64,000 nucleotides of DNA from Cupriavidus gilardii (GTDB lineage: Bacteria > Pseudomonadota > Gammaproteobacteria > Burkholderiales > Burkholderiaceae), in contig NZ_JABTYE010000001.1 of NCBI RefSeq assembly GCF_013314895.1, positions 1 to 64,000 on the forward strand, read 5' to 3'. The notes beneath the pieces were generated by a model. That model was not told where the DNA came from. It searched no databases and saw only the letters and a program-made list of their open reading frames with translations. Both the position numbers and the translations under genes were made by a program. Below are positions 56,367 through 64,000 of this stretch, in pieces (positions within the stretch are counted from its first letter, which is position 1; each line of letters starts with the position of its first letter).

Positions 56367-57248
56367 TTACAGGATCGACTTCAGCAGACGGCCCATTTCC
56401 GACGGGTTCTTGGTGACCTTGATACCGCAGGACTCCATGATCTCCAGCTTGGCCTGCGCCGTGTCGGCACCGCCCGAGATCAGCGCGCCGGCGTGGCCCA
56501 TGCGCTTGCCCGGAGGCGCGGTCACGCCCGCGATGAAGCCGACCACCGGCTTCTTCATGTTGTCCTTGATCCAGTAGGCGGCATTGGCCTCGTCCGGACC
56601 GCCGATCTCGCCGATCATCACGACGGCATCCGTGTCCGGATCGTCGTTGAACATCTTCATCACGTCGATGTGCTTCAGACCGTTGATCGGGTCGCCACCG
56701 ATGCCGACGGCCGACGACTGGCCCAGGCCCAGCGCGGTCAGCTGGCCCACGGCTTCATAGGTCAGCGTGCCCGAGCGCGACACCACGCCGATGCGGCCCT
56801 TCTTGTGGATGTGGCCCGGCATGATGCCGATCTTGATTTCGTCCGGCGTGATCAGGCCCGGGCAGTTCGGTCCGAGCAGCAGCGTCTTCTTGTTTTCGCG
56901 GCGCATGCGGTCCTTGACTTCCATCATGTCGCGCACGGGGATGCCTTCGGTGATGCAGACCACCAGATCCAGGTCGGCGTCCACCGCTTCCCAGATCGCG
57001 GCAGCGGCGCCTGCGGGCGGGACGTAGATCACCGACACGGTGGCGCCGGTCTGTTCCTTCGCTTCCTTGACGCTGGCGTAGATGGGAATGCCCTCGAAGT
57101 CCTCGCCGGCCTTCTTCGGGTTCACGCCGGCAACGAACGCGTTCTTGCCGTTGGCATAGTCGCGGCAGCCACGGGTGTGGAACTGGCCGGTCTTGCCGGT
57201 AATACCTTGGGTGATGACCTTGGTGTCTTTGTTGATCAGAATCGACAT
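56367..57248 (-). CDS. sucD: Succinate--CoA ligase alpha subunit
   Basis: SucD and SucC make succinate from succinyl-CoA in the TCA cycle with substrate-level NTP formation. The 293-residue subunit has the CoA-binding region [21 protein letters not shown], the ligase segment [38 protein letters not shown], and the phospho-histidine in [18 protein letters not shown] precedes the ATG. It is 73 bp downstream of sucC and followed by a terminator. Confidence 0.95.
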   Translation of the reverse strand: MSILINKDTKVITQGITGKTGQFHTRGCRDYANGKNAFVAGVNPKKAGEDFEGIPIYASVKEAKEQTGATVSVIYVPPAGAAAAIWEAVDADLDLVVCITEGIPVRDMMEVKDRMRRENKKTLLLGPNCPGLITPDEIKIGIMPGHIHKKGRIGVVSRSGTLTYEAVGQLTALGLGQSSAVGIGGDPINGLKHIDVMKMFNDDPDTDAVVMIGEIGGPDEANAAYWIKDNMKKPVVGFIAGVTAPPGKRMGHAGALISGGADTAQAKLEIMESCGIKVTKNPSEMGRLLKSIL

Positions 57249-57321
57249 GCTGTAATCCTTTGCTTGGCTGTCGCGGCGGGCGCACGGCGCCCCACCGCTC
57301 GCTTTCGGTTTCGCGTCTGGC

Positions 57322-58488
57322 TTACTTGCCCGCGGCCGCGGCCACCACCTTCTGGGCCGCTTCTTCCATGGTGTCGGCGGAGATGATCGGCAGGCCCGAC
57401 TCGGCCAGCATCTTCTTGCCGAGGTCTTCGTTGGTGCCCTTCATGCGGACCACCAGCGGCACGCCCAGCTGCACGGCCTTCGAGGCCGAGATCACGCCTT
57501 CGGCGATCACGTCGCAGCGCATGATGCCGCCGAAGATGTTGACCAGGATGGCCTGCACGTTCGGGTTCTTCAGCATCAGCTTGAAGGCCTCGGTCACCTT
57601 CTCGGTGGTGGCGCCGCCGCCCACGTCGAGGAAGTTGGCCGGCTCGCCGCCGAACAGCTTGATGGTGTCCATGGTGGCCATCGCCAGGCCGGCGCCGTTG
57701 ACCAGGCAGCCGATATTGCCGTCGAGCGAGATGTAGGCGAGGTCGAACTTCGAGGCTTCGATTTCAGCCGGATCTTCTTCGTCCAGGTCGCGGTAGGCGA
57801 CGATTTCCGGGTGGCGGAACAGCGCGTTCGAATCGAAGTTGAACTTGGCGTCGAGCGCGATCACCTTGCCGTCGCCGGTCAGGATCATCGGGTTGATTTC
57901 GGCCAGCGAGGCGTCGGTGTCCCAGAACGCCTTGTACAGGCCCTGCAGCGCCTGGCGGGCTTGCGACAGGCTGGCGTCGGGCACGCCGATCTTGCGGGCG
58001 ATGTCGTCGGCGTCCTTGTCGGTCAGGCCGATCGACGGCTCGATGATCAGCGTATGGATCTTCTCGGGGGTCTGGGCGGCGACTTCCTCGATATCCATGC
58101 CGCCTTCGCTCGAGGCCATCAGCGCGACCTTCTGCGACACGCGGTCCACGACCAGGCTGACGTACAGTTCCTTCTTGATGTCCGCGCCTTCTTCGATCAG
58201 CAGGCGGTTGACCTTCTTGCCTTCCGGACCGGTCTGGTGCGTGACCAGCTGCATGCCGAGGATGTTGCTGGCGTAGGTCTTGACCTCGTCCAGGCTCTTG
58301 GCCACCTTGACGCCGCCACCCTTGCCGCGACCGCCGGCGTGAATCTGCGCCTTGACGACCCACACCGGGCCGCCGAGCTGTTCGGCCGCCTTCAGCGCTT
58401 CTTCGACCGAGAATGCGGGGATACCGCGCGGAACCGGCACATTGTATTTGCGCAGGATTTCCTTGCCTTGGTACTCATGGATATTCAT
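57322..58488 (-). CDS. sucC: Succinate--CoA ligase beta subunit
   Basis: The 388-residue ATP-grasp subunit begins [22 protein letters not shown] and shows [53 protein letters not shown] and [16 protein letters not shown]. It has standard length. AAAGGA precedes the ATG. It forms an operon with sucD; the region upstream leads to a DUF2889 gene 99 bp away. Confidence 0.95.
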   Translation of the reverse strand: MNIHEYQGKEILRKYNVPVPRGIPAFSVEEALKAAEQLGGPVWVVKAQIHAGGRGKGGGVKVAKSLDEVKTYASNILGMQLVTHQTGPEGKKVNRLLIEEGADIKKELYVSLVVDRVSQKVALMASSEGGMDIEEVAAQTPEKIHTLIIEPSIGLTDKDADDIARKIGVPDASLSQARQALQGLYKAFWDTDASLAEINPMILTGDGKVIALDAKFNFDSNALFRHPEIVAYRDLDEEDPAEIEASKFDLAYISLDGNIGCLVNGAGLAMATMDTIKLFGGEPANFLDVGGGATTEKVTEAFKLMLKNPNVQAILVNIFGGIMRCDVIAEGVISASKAVQLGVPLVVRMKGTNEDLGKKMLAESGLPIISADTMEEAAQKVVAAAAGK

Positions 58489-58587
58489 GCGTGTTTCCTT
58501 TCGGGTAGGCGTAAATGGGTAGAAAAGCCGGGTAGTAAAGCGTGGTGATAAAGCGGGAGAGATCGAGATCTCGGCGATCCCGGGACC

Positions 58588-59259
58588 TCACCCGGAGGTT
58601 CCGGTGGACCTGCGCGAGGCGACGCCGTCGTCGTCGGGGATCGCCTGCGGTGACTGCGGCGTCGAGGCCGGGGGCGCATCGGCCCTGGCTCTCGGTTTCG
58701 GCTGGTGTCCGTACCAGCGCGGATAAAACTGGCGAACCACTTCCCCTTCGAAGTGCAGCGCATGGCAGCCATGCAGCTGATAGGGGGGTTCGGGATTGCT
58801 GTCGTCGCTGGCGCCGTCGCGAATCTTGAAGACGTCGCCAGCAAAGGCCTGGATTGCCGTCGTCGGCAGGATTCCGGCCAGTTCGGTCAGATGGGTGCAG
58901 CCGGCCACGCCGCCCAGGCGCTCGCGCACGGCCTTGCGGAACCCCTTCATCAGGTTCAGGCCGATCAGCTTGCGGTAGGCGGGGCCGATGGTGTCGCAGT
59001 GGTCCGGATACGGAACCCAGTCGGAACAGGCTTCGGCGTCGACCACGTTCATGCGCAGGTCGATGGTCACGCGCAGCCACAGGTCGTGCAGCGGCTGGCC
59101 AACCGGCCGAACGCCGCCGCCGGCGAGCGGAATGTCGCGGGGCTTGGTGTCGGTGAGCCGGGCCTCGATGTCCCACAGGCCGTCTTCGCGGAGATACGCC
59201 TCGGCCGTGATGGCGCGACGATGACGCAGAGCGCGATTGACGGGGGCGGAAAGCGGCAT
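58588..59259 (-). CDS. DUF2889 domain protein
   Basis: The 223-residue protein matches DUF2889: HRRAITAEAYLREDGLWDIEARLTDTK near the N-terminus, WLRVTIDLRMNVVDAEACSDWVPYPDHCDTIGPAYRKLIGLNLMKGFRKAVRERLGGVAGCTHLTEL in the centre, where Cys and His residues are conserved. The C-terminal 40 residues are Pro/Ser/Arg-rich. Function is unknown. It lies between recX and sucC on the same strand. ATG at 59259 begins the domain; the open frame upstream lacks similarity. Confidence 0.88.
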   Translation of the reverse strand: MPLSAPVNRALRHRRAITAEAYLREDGLWDIEARLTDTKPRDIPLAGGGVRPVGQPLHDLWLRVTIDLRMNVVDAEACSDWVPYPDHCDTIGPAYRKLIGLNLMKGFRKAVRERLGGVAGCTHLTELAGILPTTAIQAFAGDVFKIRDGASDDSNPEPPYQLHGCHALHFEGEVVRQFYPRWYGHQPKPRARADAPPASTPQSPQAIPDDDGVASRRSTGTSG

Positions 59260-59493
59260 GGCACCAGGCTGTGACAAGGGAAGGCGCGGCGGAACCGGCG
59301 CCTGAAGACGATTTGCTGCGGGCGCACGAATTCGCGCCGCGCTTGCGGAAAACTCGTGGAGTTTAACATGCCGAACCGCATTGGCCGGGAATACCCGGAT
59401 GCGTGCAGTGTTGAGCCGGATTGTCGGCGCGGCTCGTCGGTCCGCCGCGGCGCCTGCATCACAACTCACGCGCCGACCGATTTCGCCAGGCGT

Positions 59494-59961
59494 TCACTCG
59501 GCCTCCTCGCCGGGCGGCAGATCGGCGTCGCGGATCACGCGGCTGATCGCCGCCTGGGAGAACCCGCGCGCCGTCAGGAAGCGCAGCTGTTTGGCCTTCT
59601 CCTCCGGCGTGGCCGGCGCGACGCCGAAGCGCTTACGCCAGACCTCGCGTGCTCGTTCCAGCTCGGTGGCGCGCAGCTGCTGCTGCAGGTCGGCCAGCTG
59701 TTCGCTGTCGAGCTGATGCGTGCGCGCTTCCTGCATGACGCGGGAAGCGCCGTAGCGGCTCGCGCGCCGGTGCACCAGGCTCTCGGCAAAGCGCGCGTTC
59801 GACAGCCAGTTCTCCCGCTCGAGCGCATCGAGCAGGCGCTCCAGTTCCTCGGGCGACTCGGCATGGGGCGCGAGCTTGCGGGCCAGCTCCGCGCGGCTAT
59901 GCTCGCGGCGCGACAGATAGCCGACCGCGCGCGCTTTGAGGGATAGCGGGGGACGGGGCAT
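59494..59961 (-). CDS. recX: RecA regulator RecX
   Basis: RecX inhibits RecA filament extension. The 155-residue protein contains three RecX helical modules: SLKARAVGYLSRREHSRAELARKL, LLDALERENWLSNARFAESLVHRRA and KAKQLRFLTARGFSQAAISRVI. It follows recA in the usual order, but a 215-bp gap with REP-like palindromes separates them, so expression may be attenuated relative to recA. Confidence 0.92.
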   Translation of the reverse strand: MPRPPLSLKARAVGYLSRREHSRAELARKLAPHAESPEELERLLDALERENWLSNARFAESLVHRRASRYGASRVMQEARTHQLDSEQLADLQQQLRATELERAREVWRKRFGVAPATPEEKAKQLRFLTARGFSQAAISRVIRDADLPPGEEAE

Positions 59962-60001
59962 GAAGAGGGCTTGAGGCTTAGCGCAGTGCGCGGGGCGCGC
60001 T

Positions 60002-60025
60002 CCCTCTCCCGCTCGCGGGAGAGGG
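60002..60025. repeat. REP-like palindrome, copy 5
   Basis: 11-bp arms CCCTCTCCCGC and complement with a TC centre, followed by the shared TTGGGGGAGAGGG tail. Lies between recA and recX. Confidence 0.85.
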
Positions 60026-60090
60026 GTTGGGGGAGAGGGCAAGCAGCGCCTGGCATGCCATCGCGCTTTGAAACCACCCCCTCTCCCCGG

Positions 60091-60115
60091 CCCTCTCCCC
60101 CGGAGGGGGCGAGGG
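60091..60115. repeat. REP-like palindrome, degenerate copy 6
   Basis: CCCTCTCCCC and GGGGCGAGGG arms with a mismatch around CGGAG. It pairs with copy 5 in the recA-recX gap. Confidence 0.6.
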
Positions 60116-60176
60116 ACAACACCGCAGGGAGCGTCACGCAGCGGGAATGAGGCGACCTGCGGGGCAAACCCCCGGT

Positions 60177-61229
60177 TTACTCTTCCGCCAGCGCGGGCGT
60201 GCCGTTCATCGGCACCACGCCGAGGGCGGCGCGGACCTTGTTCTCGATCTCCTTGGCGATGTCGGGATTCTCGCGCAGGAATTCGCGCGCATTGTCCTTG
60301 CCCTGGCCGATCTTCTCGCCGTTGTAGCTGTACCATGCGCCCGACTTCTCGACGATCTTGGCGTCCACGCCGAGGTCGATGATCTCGCCCTGCCGCGAAA
60401 TGCCCTGGCCGTACAGGATGTCGAAGAAGGCCTCGCGGAACGGCGGCGACACCTTGTTCTTGACCACCTTCACCTTGGTCTCGTTGCCGATCACGTCGTC
60501 GCCCTTCTTGATCGAGCCGATGCGGCGGATATCCAGGCGGACCGACGCGTAGAACTTCAGCGCGTTGCCGCCGGTCGTGGTTTCCGGCGAGCCGAACATC
60601 ACGCCGATCTTCATGCGGATCTGGTTGATGAAGATCACCAGGCAGTTGGTGCGCTTGATGGTGCCGGTCAGCTTGCGCAGTGCCTGGCTCATCAGGCGGG
60701 CCTGCAGGCCCGGCAGCGCGTCGCCCATCTCGCCTTCGATTTCGGCCCGGGGCACCAGCGCCGCCACCGAGTCGATCACGATCAGGTCGACCGAGCCCGA
60801 GCGCACCAGCGCGTCGGTGATTTCCAGCGCCTGCTCGCCGGTGTCCGGCTGCGAGATCAGCAGATCGCTGACGCTGACGCCCAGCTTGCTGGCGTAATTG
60901 ACGTCCAGCGCATGCTCCGCGTCGATAAATGCGCAGGTGCCGCCCAGCTTCTGCATCTCGGCGACCACCTGCAGCGTCAGCGTGGTCTTGCCCGACGATT
61001 CCGGGCCGTAGATCTCGACGACCCGGCCGCGCGGCAGCCCGCCGACGCCCAGCGCGATGTCCAGGCCCAGCGAGCCGGTCGACACCACCTGGATGTCCTG
61101 CTCGACCTCGCCATCGCCCATCCGCATGATCGAGCCCTTGCCGAACTGCTTCTCGATCTGGGCCAGCGCGGCGGCCAGCGCCTTCTGCTTCTCGGCGCTT
61201 ACGCCAGCTGCCTTCTTGCCGTCATCCAT
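60177..61229 (-). CDS. recA: Recombinase RecA
   Basis: RecA forms filaments on single-stranded DNA for strand exchange and triggers LexA self-cleavage. The 350-residue protein has Walker [11 protein letters not shown], Walker B in [10 protein letters not shown], loop L1 region EIEGEMGDA, loop L2 [36 protein letters not shown], and a C-terminal acidic tail. AAGGA lies 6 nt before the ATG. A LexA box lies about 300 bp upstream, implying SOS control with a long leader. recX follows. Confidence 0.96.
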   Translation of the reverse strand: MDDGKKAAGVSAEKQKALAAALAQIEKQFGKGSIMRMGDGEVEQDIQVVSTGSLGLDIALGVGGLPRGRVVEIYGPESSGKTTLTLQVVAEMQKLGGTCAFIDAEHALDVNYASKLGVSVSDLLISQPDTGEQALEITDALVRSGSVDLIVIDSVAALVPRAEIEGEMGDALPGLQARLMSQALRKLTGTIKRTNCLVIFINQIRMKIGVMFGSPETTTGGNALKFYASVRLDIRRIGSIKKGDDVIGNETKVKVVKNKVSPPFREAFFDILYGQGISRQGEIIDLGVDAKIVEKSGAWYSYNGEKIGQGKDNAREFLRENPDIAKEIENKVRAALGVVPMNGTPALAEE

Positions 61230-61656
61230 GGTCGTCCTTCCGTCAATGGTGTATAAATAGGCCGCATGCGGCGCGCCGCCTGCTGTCCGATGCCGATATT
61301 GTGCGGCAACTCGTTGTGCAGACCCACGCGCCCGACCCGCGTCACCCCGGCGGTCTGCATCGTCGGAGCGCGCTGCGGCAACGCATTCTAGAGGCGGAGC
61401 ATGGCAGCCGTGTATCAGCATCGGCTCAAAAATGCGGCCGAGTTGGGCAACGGTACTGCCTGACGAACCGGCGCGATCTCGAACGCGTGGCTCGGTTGCG
61501 ATCCAGCCCCTTGCGCCCGCCTGGAATCAGCGGGTACTGTATAAAAAAACAGTATGCTTGGCAAGCCCCATTTCATCCCATAGTGCGCATGACTATCGGA
61601 CGGACACGGGGAGCGGCGCGGGCCAGCACCCGCCTGCCAAGCCAGGGGAGACCACC
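61230..61656. other. Divergent region between recA and the response regulator
   Basis: The 427-bp gap contains the LexA box and recA promoter at 61535-61564 and about 300 bp of apparent recA 5' leader with no gene I can support. The plus-strand regulator gene starts about 100 bp beyond the box with GGGGAG before its ATG. Confidence 0.6.
61535..61564 (-). promoter_or_regulatory. SOS (LexA) box overlapping the recA promoter
   Basis: CTGT (61537-61540) and ACAG (61549-61552) are separated by 8 A/T-only bases, matching the CTGT-N8-ACAG LexA box with symmetric TA flanks. On the minus strand TTGCCA (61559-61564) and TACAGT (61536-61541) at 17-bp spacing form a promoter with the box between them. 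It points toward recA but could also affect the divergent regulator. Confidence 0.82.
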
Positions 61657-62349
61657 ATGCGCATTCTGATTGCCGAAGACGACGACGTGCTGGCCGACGG
61701 CCTGACCCGTTCGCTGCGCCATTCCGGCTATGCCGTCGATCATGTCGCCAATGGCATGGAAGCCGATTCGGCGCTGTCCACGCAGGCCTACGACCTGGTG
61801 ATTCTCGATCTCGGCCTGCCCCGCATGCCGGGCCTCGAAGTCCTGAAGCGGCTGCGCGCCCGCGGCGCGATGGTGCCGGTGCTGATCCTGACCGCCGCCG
61901 ACAGCGTCGACGAACGCGTCAAGGGCCTGGACCTCGGCGCCGACGACTATATGGCCAAGCCCTTTGCGCTGTCCGAACTGGAGGCGCGCGTGCGCGCGCT
62001 GGTGCGGCGCGGCACCGGCGGCGGCGCCACGCTGATGCGGCACGGACCGCTCGCGTTCGACCAGGTGGGCCGCATCGCCTATCTGAACGACCAGATGCTG
62101 GACCTGTCGGCCCGCGAGGTCGGCCTGCTGGAGATCCTGCTGACGCGCTCCGGCCGGCTGGTGTCGAAGGAGCAGCTGGTCGACCATCTGTGCGAATGGG
62201 GCGAGGAGGTCAGCAACAACGCGATCGAGGTCTACGTGCACCGGCTGCGCAAGAAGATCGAGGTCGGCGGCATCCGCATCGCCACCGTGCGCGGGCTCGG
62301 CTATTGCCTGGAGAAATTCCAGCCGGCCCCGGCCGCGGCGCACTCCTGA
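61657..62349 (+). CDS. OmpR/TctD-type response regulator
   Basis: The 230-residue regulator has a receiver domain (acidic IAEDDD, phospho-acceptor Asp51 in LVILDLGLP, Thr in LILTAADS, Lys in MAKPFALSELEARV) and a winged-helix domain ending in VHRLRKKIEVGGIRIATVRGLGYCL. It resembles TctD/QseB. It is followed 89 bp later by its sensor kinase and is divergent from recA. Confidence 0.92.
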   Translation: MRILIAEDDDVLADGLTRSLRHSGYAVDHVANGMEADSALSTQAYDLVILDLGLPRMPGLEVLKRLRARGAMVPVLILTAADSVDERVKGLDLGADDYMAKPFALSELEARVRALVRRGTGGGATLMRHGPLAFDQVGRIAYLNDQMLDLSAREVGLLEILLTRSGRLVSKEQLVDHLCEWGEEVSNNAIEVYVHRLRKKIEVGGIRIATVRGLGYCLEKFQPAPAAAHS

Positions 62350-62438
62350 TTGCTGCCGACGACAGCGCCGCCGCGGTTCGCCCTGCCCCCTGCCCGGCCC
62401 CCCGGCCGCCCTGACACCAAGCGCCCACGCCTTCTCGC

Positions 62439-64000
62439 ATGTATTTGCTGCGCCTGCCCTGGAAACGCCCGTCGCCGGCGCTGACCGACGCACGCCGCCG
62501 CGCCGCCGCCGCGGCCAGCGCCGAGGACGAGGTCAGCGACGAGATGCTGGCCGACGCCCTGCCCCATCTCGAGGACGACGCCGCGCACACGTCGCCGCGC
62601 TCGCTGTTCGGCGAGATCCTCGACTGGATGCTGGCGCCGCTGCTGCTGCTGTGGCCGCTGAGCATCGCGGTGACCTATCTGGTCGCCAAGTCGATCGCCA
62701 ACGGGCCCTACGATCGCGCGCTCGAATCGAGCGCGATCGTGCTGTCGCAGCAGGTGCGCGAGGTCAACGGCGGCGTGACGCTGCAGCTGCCGCTGTCGGC
62801 GCGCGAGATCCTGCGCGCCGACGAGACCGACGCGGTCTACTACCAGGTGGTCGGCACGCGCGGCGAGCTGGTGGCGGGCGACCGCGACCTGCCGCTGCCA
62901 GTCGAGGAGGACCGCGGCCACGCCGGGCTGGTGTCGCTGCGCGACGACCAGGTGGCCGGCAACGATGTACGCGTGGCGTACACCTATGTCGAGATGCCGG
63001 CTGTGCCGGGCGGCCACCCAGTGCTGGTGCAGGTCGCCGAGACGCTGGACAAGCGCGCGCGCCTGGCCAACGAGATCATCAAGGGCGTGATCCTGCCGCA
63101 GTTCGTGATCCTGCCGCTGGCGGTGCTGCTGGTGTGGTTCGGGCTATCGCGCGGGCTGGCCCCGCTGACCGCGATCCAGCAGCGCATTCGCGCGCGCAAT
63201 CCCGGCGACACCAGCCCGATCGACGAACAGGCCGCGCCGCAGGAGATCACGCCGCTGGTCGCCTCGTTCAACGAACTGCTCGAGCGGCTCGATCAATCGG
63301 TGCAGACGCAGAAGCGCTTCATCGCCGATGCCGCGCATCAGATGAAGACGCCGCTGGCCGGGCTGCGCATGCAGGCCGAGCTCGCCCAGCGTGAGCAATC
63401 GCCCGAAGAACTGCGCAGGTCGCTGGCGCAGATCGCCGGCAGCTCGCAACGCACCGCGCATCTGGTCACGCAGCTGCTGTCGCTGGCACGCATGGAGAAC
63501 TTTGCCGGCAGCGGCAATATGGCGCCGCTCGATCTGACCGCGCTCGCGCGCGAGGTGGTCAAGGACTGGCTGCCGCAGGCCTGGGCCAAGCGCATCGATC
63601 TGGGCCTCGATGCGTCGGACCACCCGGTGATGGTGCAGGGCAATCGCCTGATGCTGACCGAGATGCTGAACAATCTGCTCGACAACGCGATCCGCTATAC
63701 GCCCGCCGGCGGCCACGCCACCGTGCGGGTCAGCGCCGATCCGTTCGAGCCGTTCGCCTATCTGGACGTCGAGGACACCGGCCCGGGAATTCCGCCGGCC
63801 GAGCGGCCGCGCGTGATGGAGCGCTTCTACCGCGTGCTGGGCACCAGTACCGAGGGCAGCGGCCTGGGCCTGGCGATCGTGCGCGAGATCGTGCAGCAGC
63901 ATGGCGGCGACGTCGCCATCGAGGATCACGTCTACCAGCAGCAGCCGCGGCTGGCCGGCGCGCGGCTGCGCGTCACGTTGCGTCGTCCGTCGTCCGCGGA
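62439..64000 (+). CDS. Sensor histidine kinase, 3' end cut by the window
   Basis: At least 520 residues are present and the frame is still open at 64000. An Ala-rich N-terminal extension precedes TM1 (MLAPLLLLWPLSIAVTYLVA, about 69-88), a TctE/QseC-type extracytoplasmic domain, TM2 (VILPQFVILPLAVLLVWFGL), a HAMP-like linker, the H-box FIADAAHQMKTPLAGLRMQ with His300, and N, G1 and G2 boxes (NLLDNAIRYTPAGG, VEDTGPGIP, GSGLGLAIVREI). It pairs with the preceding regulator; TctDE systems often control Bug/Tct carboxylate uptake, an inference only. Confidence 0.9.
   Translation, partial: MYLLRLPWKRPSPALTDARRRAAAAASAEDEVSDEMLADALPHLEDDAAHTSPRSLFGEILDWMLAPLLLLWPLSIAVTYLVAKSIANGPYDRALESSAIVLSQQVREVNGGVTLQLPLSAREILRADETDAVYYQVVGTRGELVAGDRDLPLPVEEDRGHAGLVSLRDDQVAGNDVRVAYTYVEMPAVPGGHPVLVQVAETLDKRARLANEIIKGVILPQFVILPLAVLLVWFGLSRGLAPLTAIQQRIRARNPGDTSPIDEQAAPQEITPLVASFNELLERLDQSVQTQKRFIADAAHQMKTPLAGLRMQAELAQREQSPEELRRSLAQIAGSSQRTAHLVTQLLSLARMENFAGSGNMAPLDLTALAREVVKDWLPQAWAKRIDLGLDASDHPVMVQGNRLMLTEMLNNLLDNAIRYTPAGGHATVRVSADPFEPFAYLDVEDTGPGIPPAERPRVMERFYRVLGTSTEGSGLGLAIVREIVQQHGGDVAIEDHVYQQQPRLAGARLRVTLRRPSSA

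Overview
The window looks like chromosome of a high-GC betaproteobacterium of the Burkholderiaceae, closest in style to Ralstonia or Cupriavidus. The evidence is the very high GC with G/C-ending codons, two orphan Bug (tricarboxylate-type) binding proteins, and core gene order: pgk-pyk-fba-purC-purE-purK-sua5, moaC beside a BepA-like M48 protease, type IV pilin followed by an O-oligosaccharyltransferase, then terC, sucD/sucC, a DUF2889 gene, recX and recA. The genus call is inference; no rRNA or tRNA lies in the window.

Layout. 1-4.8 kb (+): chalcone-isomerase-like protein, Bug protein, ogt, xerD, a YbaK-type deacylase and plsY. 4.9-6.9 kb (-): an EnvZ/OmpR-like two-component pair, divergent from a complete RND efflux operon at 7.2-16.8 kb (adaptor, two MdtB/MdtC-type pumps, NodT-type outer-membrane lipoprotein). 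17-18.5 kb: a LysR regulator divergent from a PACE-family (AceI-like) efflux protein. 19.9-23.4 kb: an apparently MarR-controlled catabolic-looking operon (flavin monooxygenase, LivK-like binding protein, DUF3237 protein, marR). 23.5-27.4 kb: a visibly lower-GC two-gene islet of unrecognised proteins (276 and 1029 aa), the most novel part of the window. 27.6-37.2 kb: dacB, then a long minus-strand run of sua5, purine and glycolysis/Calvin genes. 37.5-46.6 kb: LuxR regulator, azlCD, AraC regulator divergent from an SDR, a PIN/AbrB toxin-antitoxin pair, a second Bug gene, ilvE, a zinc-finger protein and waaF. 46.7-56 kb: NTF2-like protein, YheT-type hydrolase, unknown protein, BepA-like protease, moaC, SGNH protein, oligosaccharyltransferase, pilin, terC. 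56.3-64 kb: sucCD, DUF2889, recX, recA, and a divergent two-component system whose kinase runs off the end.

How it fits together. Most of the window is core metabolism and envelope biology. The accessory modules (RND pump, PACE pump, monooxygenase operon, AraC/SDR, TA pair, unknown islet) each carry their own regulator or sit as isolated inserts. recA has a textbook LexA box about 300 bp upstream of its start. Two recurrent non-coding themes stand out: a REP-like palindromic element (about six intergenic copies) and short tandem repeats (8-16 bp units) at the ends of many genes, several of them envelope genes, including one inside the prepilin leader peptide.
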